From positions 109,940,252-110,004,251 of the forward strand of contig CM053033.1 of the NCBI GenBank assembly GCA_028564925.1: a stretch of DNA of 64,000 nucleotides. The letters run 5' to 3'. Positions 1 through 12,270 of the stretch are shown here, piece by piece. Source of the stretch: Lithobates sylvaticus (lineage: Eukaryota; Chordata; Amphibia; Anura; Ranidae). The translations under genes and the position numbers were made by a program. The notes under the pieces were generated by a model. That model searched no databases and was not told the DNA's origin. It was given only the letters and a program-made list of their open reading frames with translations. Within the stretch, counting starts at the first letter, position 1. Every line of letters begins with the position of its first letter.

Positions 1-376
1 GGCATTTGCGTAGTAATGGGTTTCTTCTGGCTACTCGACCATGCAGCTCATCTTTCTTCAAGTTCCCTCTTTTTTCTGCATCTTTAAACAGCCACACCAC
101 ATGTTTTCAGAGTCCTTTATTTCACCTGAAGCTTTTTGTGGGATTTTCTTTGCATCCCGAATAATTGTCCTGGCAGTTGTGGCTAAAATTTTAGTTGGTC
201 TACCTGGCCGTGGTTTGGTTTCAACAGAACCCCTCATTTTCCACGTCTTGATTATAGTTTGAACACTGATTGGCATTCTCAATTCCTTGGATATCTTTTT
301 AGATCCCTTTCCTGTTTTATACAGTTCAACTACCTTTTTCCCGCAGATACTTTGACAATTCTTTTGATTTCCCCAT
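1..376 (-). pseudogene. Tc1 transposase, N-terminal part (broken, partial)
   Basis: The transposase starts at an ATG at 374-376 on the minus strand, just after the element's leader. The readable part holds the paired-like helix-turn-helix DNA-binding region, with KVVELYKTGKG and ISKELRMPIS followed by KMRGSVETKPRPGRPTKI, which ends in the GRPR-like linker of Tc1 transposases. The first codons are in a shifted frame relative to the usual MGKxKELS start, and a further frame change follows near the window edge, so the copy is not functional. The catalytic DDE domain would lie outside the window. Confidence 0.85.
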
Positions 377-784
377 GACTCAAAATCCAGAAACGTCGGT
401 TCAGCTCTGGATGAAAGGTGCAAGGGTCTGTCAGGAGTCCAGAAACCCATTGACATTTTATACGCACACACTAATTACAAGAAATCATCACAGAAGAGGA
501 TGGTTACCTTTTTAATAGCCATTCAAACCCCTTTGTATCAACTTGTGTGCATGTTATCGGGCCAAAATTTCCAGGGTATGTAAACTTTTGATCAGGGTCA
601 TTTGGGTAGTTTCTGTTGTCATTATGATTTAAAAAGAGTAAAAACAGTTGATTGATAATAAATGGCTTCAGCCAAACACTAACCATGAGTGAAAGAAATG
701 TTTTTGTGTTTATCATTCATATTCTCTGAAAAATGGTCAAGAAATCAAATTCTGCCAGGGTATGTAAACTTAGGAGCACAACTG
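1..784 (-). mobile_element. Tc1/mariner-type DNA transposon, one end, cut by the window edge
   Basis: The right-hand terminus reads GAGCACAACTG followed by TA (785-786), the usual Tc1 end and target. A second copy of the terminal motif (CAGGGTATGTAAACTT) lies inside the end at about 570-590, besides the outer one at 757-772. This is the IR/DR arrangement of two direct repeats per inverted terminus known from Sleeping Beauty and Frog Prince type elements. The untranslated leader and the start of a transposase run leftwards on the minus strand and leave the window at position 1. The far end is not visible. Confidence 0.9.
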
Positions 785-1429
785 TACTTTGGATAAAGCA
801 TAGGAAATATCTTTCCAGTCAGATAATTCAAAAGTGGTATTCAAGTCCCATTCCCATTAAATCATGCAATGGAGCTTCATAGTCGGGTCAGTGAGAGTAG
901 TGTATACTGTAGATTCCTGTCCCTGTAGGAGGCCCTTCATTTGACTAGATAATTAAAACATTGTAAGTGTAAGGGGTCCATCTAACAGGTTAAATTTAGA
1001 TCCTACAAAAGTAATAGGCTGATTGTATCTAAATGGTTTACTAGGGGGCATCTGTAATGTGTCTTTAAAATAAAGGAATATGGCTGATCCCCCCATTTAA
1101 GAGTCTCCTATCCTAAAAAGCCCCTTGTTGAGCCATCAATGAAATGGCATTGAAGTCAATCCGGGAGAGAACTTGCAGAACATGGGGGCTAGCAGGGTAT
1201 GTGGGGGATGACAGGGATTTACGATGTCGTACTCCATCCCAGACCGCTAGGGAATGAGATGGGGTGGGACACAAAATAGGGTGGCGAAGGTGGCTAGGAA
1301 GACACATTAGGAGGCTCTCACTTTTAAGCTAAAATTCAGTCCTTTCTTTTGATACAAGACTTGGAACACAAAATCTCCAAAGTCTAACCTAGTGCAATTT
1401 TCACAATGAAGGGGCGCCTCACTGTGGTT
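785..1429. other. SETX intron sequence without recognisable features
   Basis: I see no exon-like reading frame, terminal repeat or RNA gene here. Short open frames on the minus strand at 1113-1307 have no recognisable motif. It is treated as intron because the first senataxin exon in the window (6031) starts in phase 2 and must be preceded by an exon further upstream. Confidence 0.5.
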
Positions 1430-4015
1430 CCAGTCAGTGATTTTGAAGGTCTACAAAATTGTTTCAAATTCTACCCCCTCAGCATTTTTCTCAAACCAAA
1501 CAAAATCCACTGAAAGAGTCAGATTTGCAGACTGCCCTGTTCACATTGCTAAACAAAGCAGGGGTAGTCTTACTATCCTAGACTTAAAATGTCGAAACCA
1601 GTACCTTTAATTTCCATTGTTTCACATGGAATCTGCAAGGTTTGTTTTTGCCTCCCCTGAGATGAAGAAAATGCCTATCATTTGTAAACCTCCAGGATGC
1701 CTTTCTGCATATTTCATATACCCACCTCATCAGCACTTTCTGCACTTTGTAGAAGAAAACACAAATTTCCAGTTTGTTGCACTGCCTTTTACCAATCCTT
1801 TCCTTCCAGAGTATTCAGAAATGTACTTGCACCCCTACTTGCCTTTTTAAGAACTCGGGCATTAAGGTCACAGGGTATGTAGACTACTTCCAACTATCTG
1901 AAAACATCCAAGGAGCATTCTAGTCTCATAGTTTAGGAAACACGTTCACCCATGGAATCCAAGCTCTTCATCAACCTCCTCATGCTCAGAGCCATAAAAT
2001 GGCTCTGCAGCCCTGGACTCCCCTCCTTCTGGGACGCTGGATCAAGGTGCAATTGGACCATGCCATGCAGAGAAGAAATATGGGAGAAATACTGTCCAGA
2101 AATCTCTGCTGTCCACATCCCAGGAGTGGACACTTGAGCGGTAGAGTACCTCAGTTGTCACCACTTAGACCAAGGAGGAATGGGCCCTTCCTTTTAACCT
2201 GATATGTCAGATGAGGAACTCCAGATGTGGATATCCTGGCCTCCAGATTCTGTTGAGCAAGTTACTTCTGTTTATAGCCAGGACCAAAGACCCTCTAGTG
2301 TTGCTATTTGATGCTCTGATAATTCCTTGGACTCAGTTCAGGCTAATTGCCTTCCCTTCAATGCAAATTCAGCCTCGCCTGCTTTGCAAAATAGAAATGT
2401 AAGATTAAATGGTTTAATTCTCATTGCACCAAACTGGCCCAGAAGAACCTGTTACACAGACATACTCAGACTTCTAGGAGATGACCCCTGACCCTTTCTA
2501 AACAGGCCAGATCTGCTGTCTCAAGGCCCTCTCTTCCATCCTGCTTCTTAGTCACTGGCTTTAATGGCATGGCTGTTTGAAACCCAGGTCTTAAGGAGAT
2601 GCAGAGGTCTCTGACTGTCATTCCCAGATTGCAGGGAAAGCTACTTCCAGAAAAATCTACCATGGTACCAGAGATACCTCGCATTCTGGACTCTCCTGAC
2701 ATTTTAGATTTGACCAAAACTTGGCCTTTAAAGCGGAGTTCCGCCTAATTTATTTTATTTTTTTTAAGTCAGCAGCTACAAATACTGCAGCTGCTGACTT
2801 TTAAAATAAGGACACTTCCCTGTCCAGGGTGCTTGCACCCGAAGCCAACCCATCCCTCGGCTCTTGGGTGGAGGCGACGCCATTTTCGGTAAGGGAATCG
2901 GGAGTGAAGCCTTGCGGCTTCACTTCCTGGTCCCCTACTGCGCATGCGCGATCACACTGGTTCCTGCTGTCTTCTGGGACGTGTGTGTCTCCCAGAAGAC
3001 AGCGGGGGAACGGAGAAGGCGCCGGAAGTGACGTAGATACCTGCGGGTGGCTCGACTATCTATACCCAGAAGTGGTAGCAAAATACCTGTATTAGACATG
3101 TATCTGCTACCCCCTCCCCCCTGAAAGTTGCCAAATGTGACACCGGAGGCGGGGGAGGATTCCAAAAAGCGTAAGTTCCATTTTTGGGTGGCTCTCTGCT
3201 TTAAGTACTCTTAATGGACAGGTTCTGGTTTTGTCCATTCATTTTCAGAAACCTCTGGCTTTGCTTTCCATTGTAAAAACCCTTGTTCAAGCTGTTTTCT
3301 CCAAGGGTTATTTGATTCTCTTTCCCACAGAAACCACTCTTTTGAACCCATCAGGGCAGTTCTCGTGCATGATCTCTCCTGCAAGTTTGCCTTCTTGGTG
3401 GCTAGCATGTAAGCAGCCATTCCTGGCTCTTGACATGGATGAAACATTTTTTTTTCTCTCAAGATCCTCCTTCCTTCCTAAGGTGGTGTCAGCCTTCCAA
3501 CTCCTTCCTTCTTTGCTCTTGGCTTCTAAGCACCCAAAAGAGATTTCTCTTCACTGTCTAAATGTCGTCAAAGCCATCAGTGTACCTAAAAGATACATCA
3601 TCTTTCAGGAAGTACCATCGGTACCTCACAAGGAATCCTGCATCAAAATCCACCATTCCTAAGTGGATATGACCCCTAAAGGATAAAGCACCTCCAGCAT
3701 GAATACGTGCTCACTCTACCAGGTCAGTAAGAGTTTTCTGGGCATTCTGGAATCAAGCTTCTGTTGGCCAGCTTTGGAAGGCTGGTCTTCCATACATACC
3801 GTCTCCAAGTTCTACCAGGTGGATGTCCATTTCACTTTGGATGCAATTTTTGCTCCCCAGGTTCTTGCAGCAGCACTTGTTGGACCTGTTGGCAGAGTTC
3901 TGTTTGCCACAGGGTCCATGAATATCAAGTCTTTTTTCTGTACTGTACAATTAACATAAGGAATTTTGTCTTACCAGTAAATACCATATCTTGGAGTACA
4001 GTACAGGACCCCCCC
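1430..4015 (+). mobile_element. DIRS-type retroelement fossil 1 (broken)
   Basis: This is a tyrosine-recombinase retroelement of the DIRS group. Parts in order are a reverse transcriptase region (about 1430-1880, with FQFVALPF), an RNase H region ending in the typical AVHIPGVD motif (about 1930-2150), a linker with LIAPNWPRR (about 2420-2450), and a tyrosine-recombinase region (about 3210-3900, with SSIHTVSKFYQVDV near its end). The tail at about 3940-4010 resembles the internal complementary region of this family. The copy is interrupted by a TTAA MITE (2732-3200) and is clearly dead, with roughly ten or more breaks. It lies in sense orientation in a SETX intron and looks old. Confidence 0.82.
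2732..3200. mobile_element. TTAA-flanked MITE (family A) inside DIRS fossil 1
   Basis: The element is bounded by TTAA at 2728-2731 and 3201-3204. Its ends are imperfect inverted repeats (AGCGGAGTTCC on the left, complement of CTCTCTGCT on the right). Removing it leaves the surrounding DIRS sequence continuous, so it is a clean insertion. Inside are inverted CTGTCTTCTGGGA and CCCAGAAGACAG segments and the palindrome TGCGCATGCGCG (2939-2950). TTAA duplications are typical of piggyBac- or Kolobok-mobilised elements such as the T2 MITEs of Xenopus. No transposase is encoded. Confidence 0.8.
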
Positions 4016-4157
4016 CCCCCCCCTTTGTACCTGTTAGTCTGCAGGGCTTAATGTGGGTTAAGGTTACAGGGGGTGCCCACGGGCATATCCTTAAAGCTAT
4101 GACGGTGTTTATTCACCTGTAGGTACCAGCCTATAACACAGAGTCTATGAATATTAA

Positions 4158-5585
4158 AGTGGAGCTTTAGTTCTAAAATCGAGTCCTGCTACATCACTTC
4201 AGGCTGGCACCTTTTGCAGGTATAATTATGTAAAACATTCAAAATAAGGGCCTCTACTGTTTAAAATTGTACCACATTGTTATACCCTGCTCTTCACATG
4301 CTCAGTTTTGCATTTTTTACATTGTGCCGAAAATCACTAGAGGCCAATCTGCTGACAGCCTAAAGATTTAGGGACTCTGGGCTTCAGCAAAATGGCAGCC
4401 TCCAGCAAGAAGAAACGGGAGCAATGCTCAAGGCAATTTACAGCACACACTAATTTTCACAGCATAATTATTCATGTGAAATGTATGTTCCTTTCTTAAG
4501 AACATTATTTTTTTTTTTTTTTTATCGATTTTGTTATGGGTAATGTTCCCCTTTTTAAGCATGTGTCCTGTACCATACTTCTAGATATTACATTTTATAG
4601 GTAAGCGAAAATTTTATTTTGTACTTTCAGCTCAAGCCAACAAGTGGGGCTTCTTTTAAAAATGTTTGTCATGCCTGTATTGCCACAGAACTTTTTTGCT
4701 TATAGAGCTCAAATGCTCACACATGAATGATTAAAGCAGTGACTCCTCCCCTCTACCAGCTGTGTTCAGACACCATGGACATTGTTTTAGAGAAGGTTTA
4801 GAGGAAAAACATTTTCTGCTGTTTTTTCCCTGTAGAAAACCCTAATACATAAGGAATCCTGTGTCACGGATGTATCTTGTAGTACTTATTTATTTGTAAC
4901 ATAAAGAATAGTAACACAAAGAAAAAGTCGTATAAAAACTTATAGCGTTTAACTCCGCAAACAAAACACAGATTCTGTTCCTTTAAAGCATGTTACACAG
5001 CACAGTGCTTGTGCTGTGCAATTTGGCTCCCTGTAACATCTGTAATGCCTGGCAATCCCCTCCCCTCTGCAAACAGCCCACGATAATCATGACTGCTGAG
5101 CCCCTGACATCGTGGTCTGTTTGCGTGCCTCTGTCATCAGCAGCCTGCTCTTCTGTGTCTGTCTCCTCTTCCCCCCTCCCCTCTCTGCATGTCAGCGCCC
5201 CCTCCCCCCTCTCCTGCTGCTCATATTTCATTAAAAAAACATCCCGTCTGCACTCTAATATACCAGTAAATGTCTCTGCGCCTGTGTTGGGTAAAGAATA
5301 TGCTTATCTGTATTTAGAACAGCGTGGCTCCTTGGCACTCAGCTGACTCTGCTTTTACTCTCTCCTCTCCTCCCCGTCTGACGTCAGCGGGAGCGAGCGC
5401 TCTGCCCCGCCCACCGGAGCTGTAAGTCGGAAAGAGAGGATACCCTAAGAGGCAGCTGAGCGCTGGGAGCTGCGCTGTTATACATACAGATAAGCATATT
5501 TTCTACCCAACACAGGCACAGGGGCATTTCCTAGTATATTACAGTGCAGATGGGATGTTTTCATATAAGTGGGTTGACAACCACT
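4158..5585. mobile_element. Long TTAA-bounded MITE or nested MITEs
   Basis: TTAA occurs at 4154-4157 and 5586-5589, next to ends that begin AGTGG on each strand, as in the other TTAA elements here. Inside, about 75 bases at 5236-5310 are repeated inverted at 5485-5560 (sharing CCTGTGTTGGGTA and ATATGCTTATCTGTAT), making a second inverted-repeat unit around a GC-rich centre. The 1.4-kb length is large for this group, so it may be two nested elements. Outer boundaries are less certain than for the shorter copies. Confidence 0.5.
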
Positions 5586-5589
5586 TTAA

Positions 5590-6030
5590 TTAAAACATGA
5601 TTGTAAACTTTAAAAAGTAAATTGGAGTTAGAACTATTATAGTTTCCCATTAGTTGACTGTCCCATAAGTGATGTTGGCACAATTGTGTAGTATTTGGCA
5701 TTGGATTGAGTAGCCACCACCAGCATAGAATAGCGTGATGACTTCCTGTTCTGTTTGACACCTTTCAAAAGAACACCTGGCAGTGGCAAGGCATCTGTCT
5801 GAAATCCCCATTGGTGATGCAGTAGTATTTGAAAGGTTAAATTCCTTGCTTTCTCTAGCCACAGCTAAACAAAGAAAATATTTTGTCTTGAGTTGGGCCT
5901 TAATCTTGTAAAACTGTCAAACAATGTAACAGTGCTTTGTACTATAGCTGGTTTATTCATCCATAATATAGATGAGGCCAATTTTAGATTTTGTAGTAGA
6001 TGTTTACCCTGTGATCTTGCTTTTTCCTAG
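5590..6030. other. SETX intron end with acceptor for the 6031 exon
   Basis: Mostly unremarkable intron. The last bases are a pyrimidine run, TTGCTTTTTCCTAG, ending at 6030 and forming the splice acceptor. A minus-strand open frame at 5650-5862 has no motif I recognise. Confidence 0.6.
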
Positions 6031-6129
6031 GCCAGGTGAAGTGGACACAGTTGATGGTTTCCAGGGTCGACAAAAAGATTGTATAATTGTCACATGTGTA
6101 CGAGCCAACTCAATCCAAGGCTGTATTGG
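6031..6129 (+). CDS. SETX: Senataxin, antepenultimate coding exon (helicase motif V)
   Basis: Senataxin is a superfamily 1B helicase, related to Upf1 and yeast Sen1, that resolves RNA:DNA hybrids and acts in transcription termination in the nucleus. This exon encodes PGEVDTVDGFQGRQKDC and IIVTCVRANSIQG, which is the motif V region of the second RecA-like domain and is nearly identical to vertebrate SETX. The acceptor is TTTTTCCTAG at 6021-6030. The donor is GTTCGT at 6130, an off-consensus but usable GT. The exon enters in phase 2 (its first base completes a codon) and ends with GG, to be completed by the next exon's first base to give Gly. Upstream exons lie outside the window. Confidence 0.95.
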
Positions 6130-6382
6130 GTTCGTATTTTATTTTCTTAGCACGCACACTTAATGTAGCCTGTAAATATACTGTTATTTTCCATATAATG
6201 GACTGTGTTGTAATCAATCAATTGGCCAACATTGGTCTACCTCTACCTTGTAATTTGTAATATATGAGAGAAAAATGTAACAAATATATGTCAACATTTC
6301 TGTGTAAATTAAGCAATTTCTTAGTAACTCTTCCAAAAACTAATATTATGCTTTTCTTTTGTGTAATCTGCTCCGTTTACAG

Positions 6383-6470
6383 ATTTTTGGCCAGTAGACA
6401 GCGTTTAAATGTGACAATTACAAGAGCCAAATTCAGCCTCTTCATCCTAGGAAGCTTCCGAACACTTATG
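6383..6470 (+). CDS. SETX: Senataxin, penultimate coding exon (helicase motif VI)
   Basis: The exon follows a CCGTTTACAG acceptor and ends at a strong GTAAGT donor (6471). Its first base completes the glycine codon begun in the previous exon, 253 bases upstream. It then reads FLASRQRLNVTITRAKFSLF and ILGSFRTLM. The segment RLNVTITRAK is motif VI of SF1B helicases, which contacts the ATP phosphates through its arginine. The exon ends on a codon boundary (phase 0). The frame is clean and the sequence close to mammalian senataxin, so the gene is under constraint. Confidence 0.95.
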
Positions 6471-6594
6471 GTAAGTGTCTACTAGTTGCTTACTTGAAAG
6501 GGAGCGATGACGTTTTGATGCATAGCATTTGGTCCTTTATATATTTTATAGTAGAACTCCCACATTTTTTTTCTTTTATTCTGTTTGTTGTTAA

Positions 6595-6950
6595 AGCAGA
6601 GTTCTACCCACTTTTAGAACTTTGTCTTAAAGGAAAGACGACCCCTCCACCACTCGTTTTTTGGCTAACTATTTATAAAAAAATTTTGTTTCTAACTTGC
6701 CTTTTCTGAAGTACGAAGTGTACTTCCGTTCCAGCTGGGCCGCGGCGCAGACCGTCATGTCCTCTTGTGTGGTGAGCCCCCCCTGCTGTCTTCTGGGACC
6801 TGTGTCCCAGAAGACAAGCTGGCCATCCACAACGCGCCTTGCGATTCGCGCATGCGCAGTAGTAAACCGGCATTGAAGCCGCAAGGCTCTACTGCTGGTT
6901 TGTAGCTGCTGACTTTAAAAAAAGAAAATTTTTGTGGCTGGAACTCCGCT
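6595..6950. mobile_element. TTAA-flanked MITE (family A)
   Basis: Bounded by TTAA at 6591-6594 and 6951-6954, with ends AGCAGAGTTC and the complement of GAACTCCGCT. It shares with the 2732-3200 copy the CTGTCTTCTGGGA / CCCAGAAGACA segments and a CGCGCATGCGCA palindrome (6847-6858), in the opposite internal order. It sits 125 bases downstream of a SETX exon, in the final intron. Confidence 0.8.
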
Positions 6951-6954
6951 TTAA

Positions 6955-8446
6955 ATAATAAATAACAGCAATATAAGGTTTGCTGTTTCCAGTAACATCA
7001 ACACAGCAAGTACTTTACAAAGATCAAAGTTCTCTGGATATATAAAAGAAAATGAAATCATAAGATAACATACAATGAATTTACTTGTACCATGTCATTT
7101 AGGGCAATTTCCTTTTTTCAATGGTTTTTATTTAGAATTTTTGAAAGTATATAAAACTAGGATTAGCCGTTAGGACAATTAAACATTTGTTGGCTGTAAA
7201 AACAGGGTACAAATCCCTGCAACATTTAAGAGTACATGGTGTCATTAAACATAATACAACACCATCAACAAAATTAAGTTCTGAAACGTGGTAAAAATAA
7301 AAAAACAATATAAAGGAGGAAATCGGCAATAAACCATGAATATACATAATGAGTTACCTGTCACCTCCCACCCCTCTGAGGAAAATCAGGACGTGGGAGT
7401 AGACAGTCTAGTAATGTGCTTTTAGAGCTAAGGAGCTTTCCTCTTTCACAGAAATCAGTAGGTGTAGAATAACATAAAAAGTAAAAGATTGCACTAAATT
7501 ATCAAGACCCCGCTACACCTGTTTGAAGTACCGGCCAGTCTTAACTCTCAGGTAGTCGCGAATACCCCAGTTGGCCTTCACGTCCATGAAAGGGTAGATC
7601 TGGAGGAAGAAGTAAAGGGGGTATAGTCAATAGAAGGAGAGAAAAGAGGCAAAGCACAACAGAGAAGGAAAAAAAAGTGCACCCTTTACCAGAGAAAAAA
7701 AAAAGATCCATGGCATGCCTGTCTCACAGGGCAGCCAAAAGATATTTTATATGGCAGTTTCAATTTGTGGTTTAATAACCACAACCTGGGTTTTGGGGAA
7801 AGGAGTGAGTCACAAGATACTAGGTGTCAGTCTCTTTTGCGCCAAGTCCAGGATCCTCCCCACCAAAGGTCCCAAACAACTCTAACCTAATCAGAGATTG
7901 CAGGAGGAAGACAGTCAATGGGGTAGAGACCTTCGGGAGAACAGACTAGGAGATGCAAAACAGAGTGAAAAGTGAGGATGGGAAGAAGGAAAAGAAAAAT
8001 TGAGAGAAAAGAAAAGGGGTATCAGGGACATGGAAACAAGGAGCTTCCCCTATCGGATTAAAGGCACCACTTTTGCTTTTTTGTTCTAGTCCCTACTCTT
8101 CTTTTTTTTTTTTTTTTTTCTGGAGGGGGGCCCTGACAAGGCCATCAAAAAGGCAGATTGTGGCGGTGTATGCAAAAGCCATTAAAATCAAGTCAATACT
8201 CGCTTATACTCCTGGAAGGATGTGAAGTATTAACAGCACCACCACATACCAAACAAGATGGGTTAGAAAATGTTGTTGCCTCCATTTCACATATTTAACC
8301 TGGTAATCCATTCCTTGGTTGTTGGCACCTGTACATCCCACCACTATCTAGGCATTACTGCTCATGCAGCGTTGGTAAATTGTCTATGGGAAGTTTCTGG
8401 TTGAGGAAGCCCAGATTACGGTTGGACGTAAAGATCGAGCTCTGGC
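6955..8446. other. SETX intron, no recognised gene
   Basis: I recognise no coding motif. The stretch at 7111-7140 (complement reads AAATAAAAACCATTG) looks like the A-rich 3' end of a minus-strand retroposon, and the purine-rich sequence to about 8100 could be its untranslated region, but I cannot name a family. A T-run lies at about 8102-8119. Confidence 0.3.
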
Positions 8447-8450
8447 TTAA

Positions 8451-8846
8451 AGTGCGAGTAAACACCCATGTATGAATTTTAACTATAGGTAAGCCTATAA
8501 GGCTTACCTATAGGTACTGTAAAGATCTCCTAAATGTACACCGTTTAGGAGATATTTACTGCACGTTCAGCTGGTGATGTCACTGGCACATGCACTCTGA
8601 AGGAACGGTCCAAGTGGCTGTTCCTTCAGAGTCCTGTGCCGTAAACTCACACAGCCGGAGTCGGAAAAGTGCGAACCCAGAAGGATGACCGGGTGAAGAT
8701 GGAAGCCTTGTCAGCGGTGGCAGCGTGCCACTGGAGGGCTTCGGTCTAAGGTAAGTTTAACATAACGATGCATACTAGCACATTATAAGTTTGCCTTACA
8801 GGTTTATTAAAAAAAAAATAAAAATCGCTGCCATTTTACTACCGCT
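8451..8846. mobile_element. TTAA-flanked MITE (family B)
   Basis: TTAA at 8447-8450 and 8847-8850 brackets ends AGTGCGAGTAAAC and the complement of TTTACTACCGCT. A short hairpin near the left end (TAGGTAAGCCTATAAGGC with its partner) and the segment TTTAGGAGATATTTA recur in the fragment at 43573-43714, linking the two. Confidence 0.75.
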
Positions 8847-8850
8847 TTAA

Positions 8851-9089
8851 AGAGTAGACTAATTTGTGATAAGCCCGTCACTATGTCTTCAACACAGGGG
8901 GAGAGACAGACGCACGAGCTAAAGGGGGGGGGGGGGGATGAGAGGAGAGCTGTGGATGATGGAGGCACATAAACTGACCACATTATTTAGGGCTCAGAAG
9001 CCATGATTATCGTGGTCAGTACACAGGGGGACACAGGATCAGGCAGGATCAGCAAGGTTTTTTACATCTTAGGTCTACATCTGAGGCAG
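8851..9089. other. SETX intron, low complexity
   Basis: Contains a G-run (about 8925-8938) and purine-rich sequence. Nothing else recognised. Confidence 0.4.
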
Positions 9090-11534
9090 CAAGCGCTACG
9101 CTGGTGCGGTGGTGAGTCTGGGGGATCCCTCCTCTCTCTGCTGCAGGCTGTGGGGTGTTCTGGTGGTCTGGTACCACTACCGGTGTGGGGGGTGTCCAAT
9201 TTGTAGTGGTCACTCTTGGTGTGGGGCTCCTTTTTTTTTTTTTTTTTCTCCTATGGAGTCTCAGGAGCATGTTTCCCCACCTGACCCCGTCAGAGGCTGC
9301 AGGTCCCTCTAGGTCCCAGTCATCCGTTGAAGCTGTCCTTTGTCCTGGGTGGCTCTTGGGCGGCGGACTAGCAAGAAGCACCCCCCGCCTTCCCCTGGCT
9401 GCGCACAAGAAAGCGATTGCTTCTATGCGGGAAACTTTAAAAATGGATGCAGCTGCGGTGGAGGTGCCGGTCCCCTTTGGCACTCACAAGCCTCCTCGCG
9501 CAGCAAAAATGTTCCCTTATCCCTCCTTTTTTGAGTTTGTCTATAAAGAATGAGAGCGTCCAAAACAACCCTTTGTGATCCCAAAGTGTTTCGCTGTGCG
9601 TTATCCCTTTGAGGAGAGTCTTCTCAAAAAAATGGACAACTCCACCTGTGGTGGATCCCTTGGTTTCTCAGTTGAACAAAACCACTATGATTTTGGTTGA
9701 GCACTCCCCTGGCATTTAAAGACCCGGCTGACAGGAAGGCAGAGTCTCTGAGCCGCACTATGTTCTCTATTGTGGGTTCGGAAATTCGGCCAGTTTTGGC
9801 TATTGCTCTGGTGTCGCAAACGCTGACAGAATGGGCGAAGCTATTGCACCGTGACCTGGAAGGTGACCAGTTTCCTCCCGCCTAAACTGAATTAGCGGAC
9901 CAACTGGTCCAGGGGCTGCAGTTTGTCTGCGATGCCTCTTTGGACGCAGCTAGGTTGCTTTCTAAGCTATCTGTTTCAGTGGTAGTCGACTGGGCTTGTG
10001 GCAAGTGTTGGACTGTGGACCAGGCCTCTAAAAAGGCCCTAGCTGATCTGCCTTTTCAAGATGATCGTTTGGGGCCACTCTGGATGATATCATTAAGAGT
10101 GTTACGGGGGGGGGGGGGGGGGGAGTACTTTTTATTCCACAGTCAAAGAAGGGGAAGGAGCCAAGTCGCAAGCGTGGCCCTTCCTTCTCGGCACACAGTT
10201 TTATTTTTTATTTTTCCTCCCTCAGGGTCCACTGACAAAGGCTCGAAGTCTTTTAAGCCCCCCTCGGGAGGTCCCAAGCGGCCCTGGTCAGGCAAACCGA
10301 GAGCGGGCTTCTCCAGACCCCCAGATAAGGTTTCTTCAGCATGAAGAGGCACCCTCATCTGCAGTCCGGGTGGGGGGGGACATCTTCGCTGGTTTCCGGG
10401 CCCCTCGATCTCTCTGATAAACGACAAGTGGGTCCACAAAGTGATTCTGTCTGGTTAAAAGATCGAGTTCCAGACTTGTCCCCCAAGCAGATTTTTTTCT
10501 ATCCAATCTGCATCTGTCTCCGGACTGCTTGTTTGCCCTCCGGGGCACGGTGCAAGGCCTGTTGCTCCAAGGGGGGATTGCCCCAGTGTCGGACGCTTCC
10601 AGGGCTTTTATTCAAACCTATTCACGATCCCCAATAAAGAGGGTACGGTACATCCGATTCTGGACCTCAAGGCCCTGTACCTCTATGTGCGGGTGCGGAA
10701 GTTCAGAATGGAATCCATTTGCTCCGTGGCGGCATCTCTTCATCAGGGGGACTCTCTTCCTCCACATTGCTGTGGGAGAGGAGCATTTTCAGTTTGCGGC
10801 GTTACCCTTTGTTGAAGACCTGAGGAGCGGAGGCAAGACCAAAGTGTTGGCCCCGGTTCTGGTGCTGCTGCACCAGCAGGGAATTGCTGTTCTGGGCTAC
10901 CTGGATGACCTTCTGCTGCGAGCAGAGTCCCCAGTGGCCCTGAGGGGTGACGTGGAGATCACTGTGACTCTGGCAGATTTTGGGTGGCTGATAAATTGCC
11001 AAAAGTCTGCGTTGATTCCAGTTCAGAAATTGGTTTATCTGAGTCTGACTCTGGATTCTGCTCGGGCCAGAGTGGTCCTTCCGCAGGACAAATTCCTGAA
11101 ATTACAGGCGGCAGCCCGCTTGCTGCTTTCCAGCAGGTGGGTCTCACTGCGGACTTGCATGCGGTTACTGGGCCTGGTGGTGTCTACGTTCAAGGTGGTC
11201 CCGTTCGCTCAGTTCCATACGAGACCCCTGCAAAGGGAGATCTTTTTTGAAATGGGACAAATGTTCCGAGTCTCTAGACAGTCAGATTCGGCTGAGTCAA
11301 GGGACCAAAGGGTCCCTGATCTGGTTGGGATGGGTTTTCATCCCGGCCATCTCCGCTGCTCATATTCCGGGGGTGGACAGGTTTGTGGCCAGGTCTCGGA
11401 CCAGGGTAGCCATCAGAAATTTTTGGGCCCCTTACACAGCTTTAGGCCTGGGCCCCCCTCCCCCCGAGCCTGAGCACCAACATTCCCCAGGGTTTCCCTA
11501 TGGGCCATCCTACCGAATCCGCACACCAGCCACC

Positions 11535-11612
11535 TCACCTGTACGCACTCAGCCCCCCCCCCACACCTGTATATATGTCAGCCCCCCCCCCACCACACAT
11601 CTGTATATATGT

Positions 11613-11650
<38 letters not shown>

Positions 11651-12155
11651 TATATATGTCAGCCCCCCCCCCTCAATCCTGTATATATATGTCAGCCCCC
11701 CCCACACCCCTGTGTATTTGTGAGCCCCCCCACACCCCTGTGTATTTGTGAGCCCCCCCACACCCCTGTATATTTGTCAGCCCCCCCACATCCCTGTATA
11801 TATTAGATTGTAAGCTCTTCTGAGCAGGGCCCTCTTAATCCTCTTGTATTTTATTGTATTTTAACTGTATTGTCTCCCTTTTATGTTGTAAACTGTTGGC
11901 GCTATATAAATCCTGTAAATAACAGCCCCCCCCCCACGCACACACACACCTGTATATATGTCAGCACCCCCCCACACACACACACCTGTATATATGTCAG
12001 TACCCCCCCCCACGCACACCTGTATATATGTCTGTCAGCCCCCCTCACACACCTGTATATATGTCTGTCAGCCCCCCCACACACACCTGTAAATATGGCA
12101 GCCCCCCACACACACCTGTATATATGGCAGCCCCCCCCTCACACACACACACACA

Positions 12156-12194
<39 letters not shown>

Positions 12195-12205
12195 ACACAC
12201 ACACA

Positions 12206-12270
<65 letters not shown>

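Noticed and set aside
5650-5862. Minus-strand 70-codon frame with several cysteines
   Set aside because: No recognisable motif, start context or splice structure; it lies in a SETX intron on the opposite strand and is probably chance.
9049-9553. Overlapping open frames of about 130-145 codons on both strands as possible host exons
   Set aside because: They lie in the gag-like region of a DIRS fossil and show no host domain; both strands being open reflects GC-rich composition.
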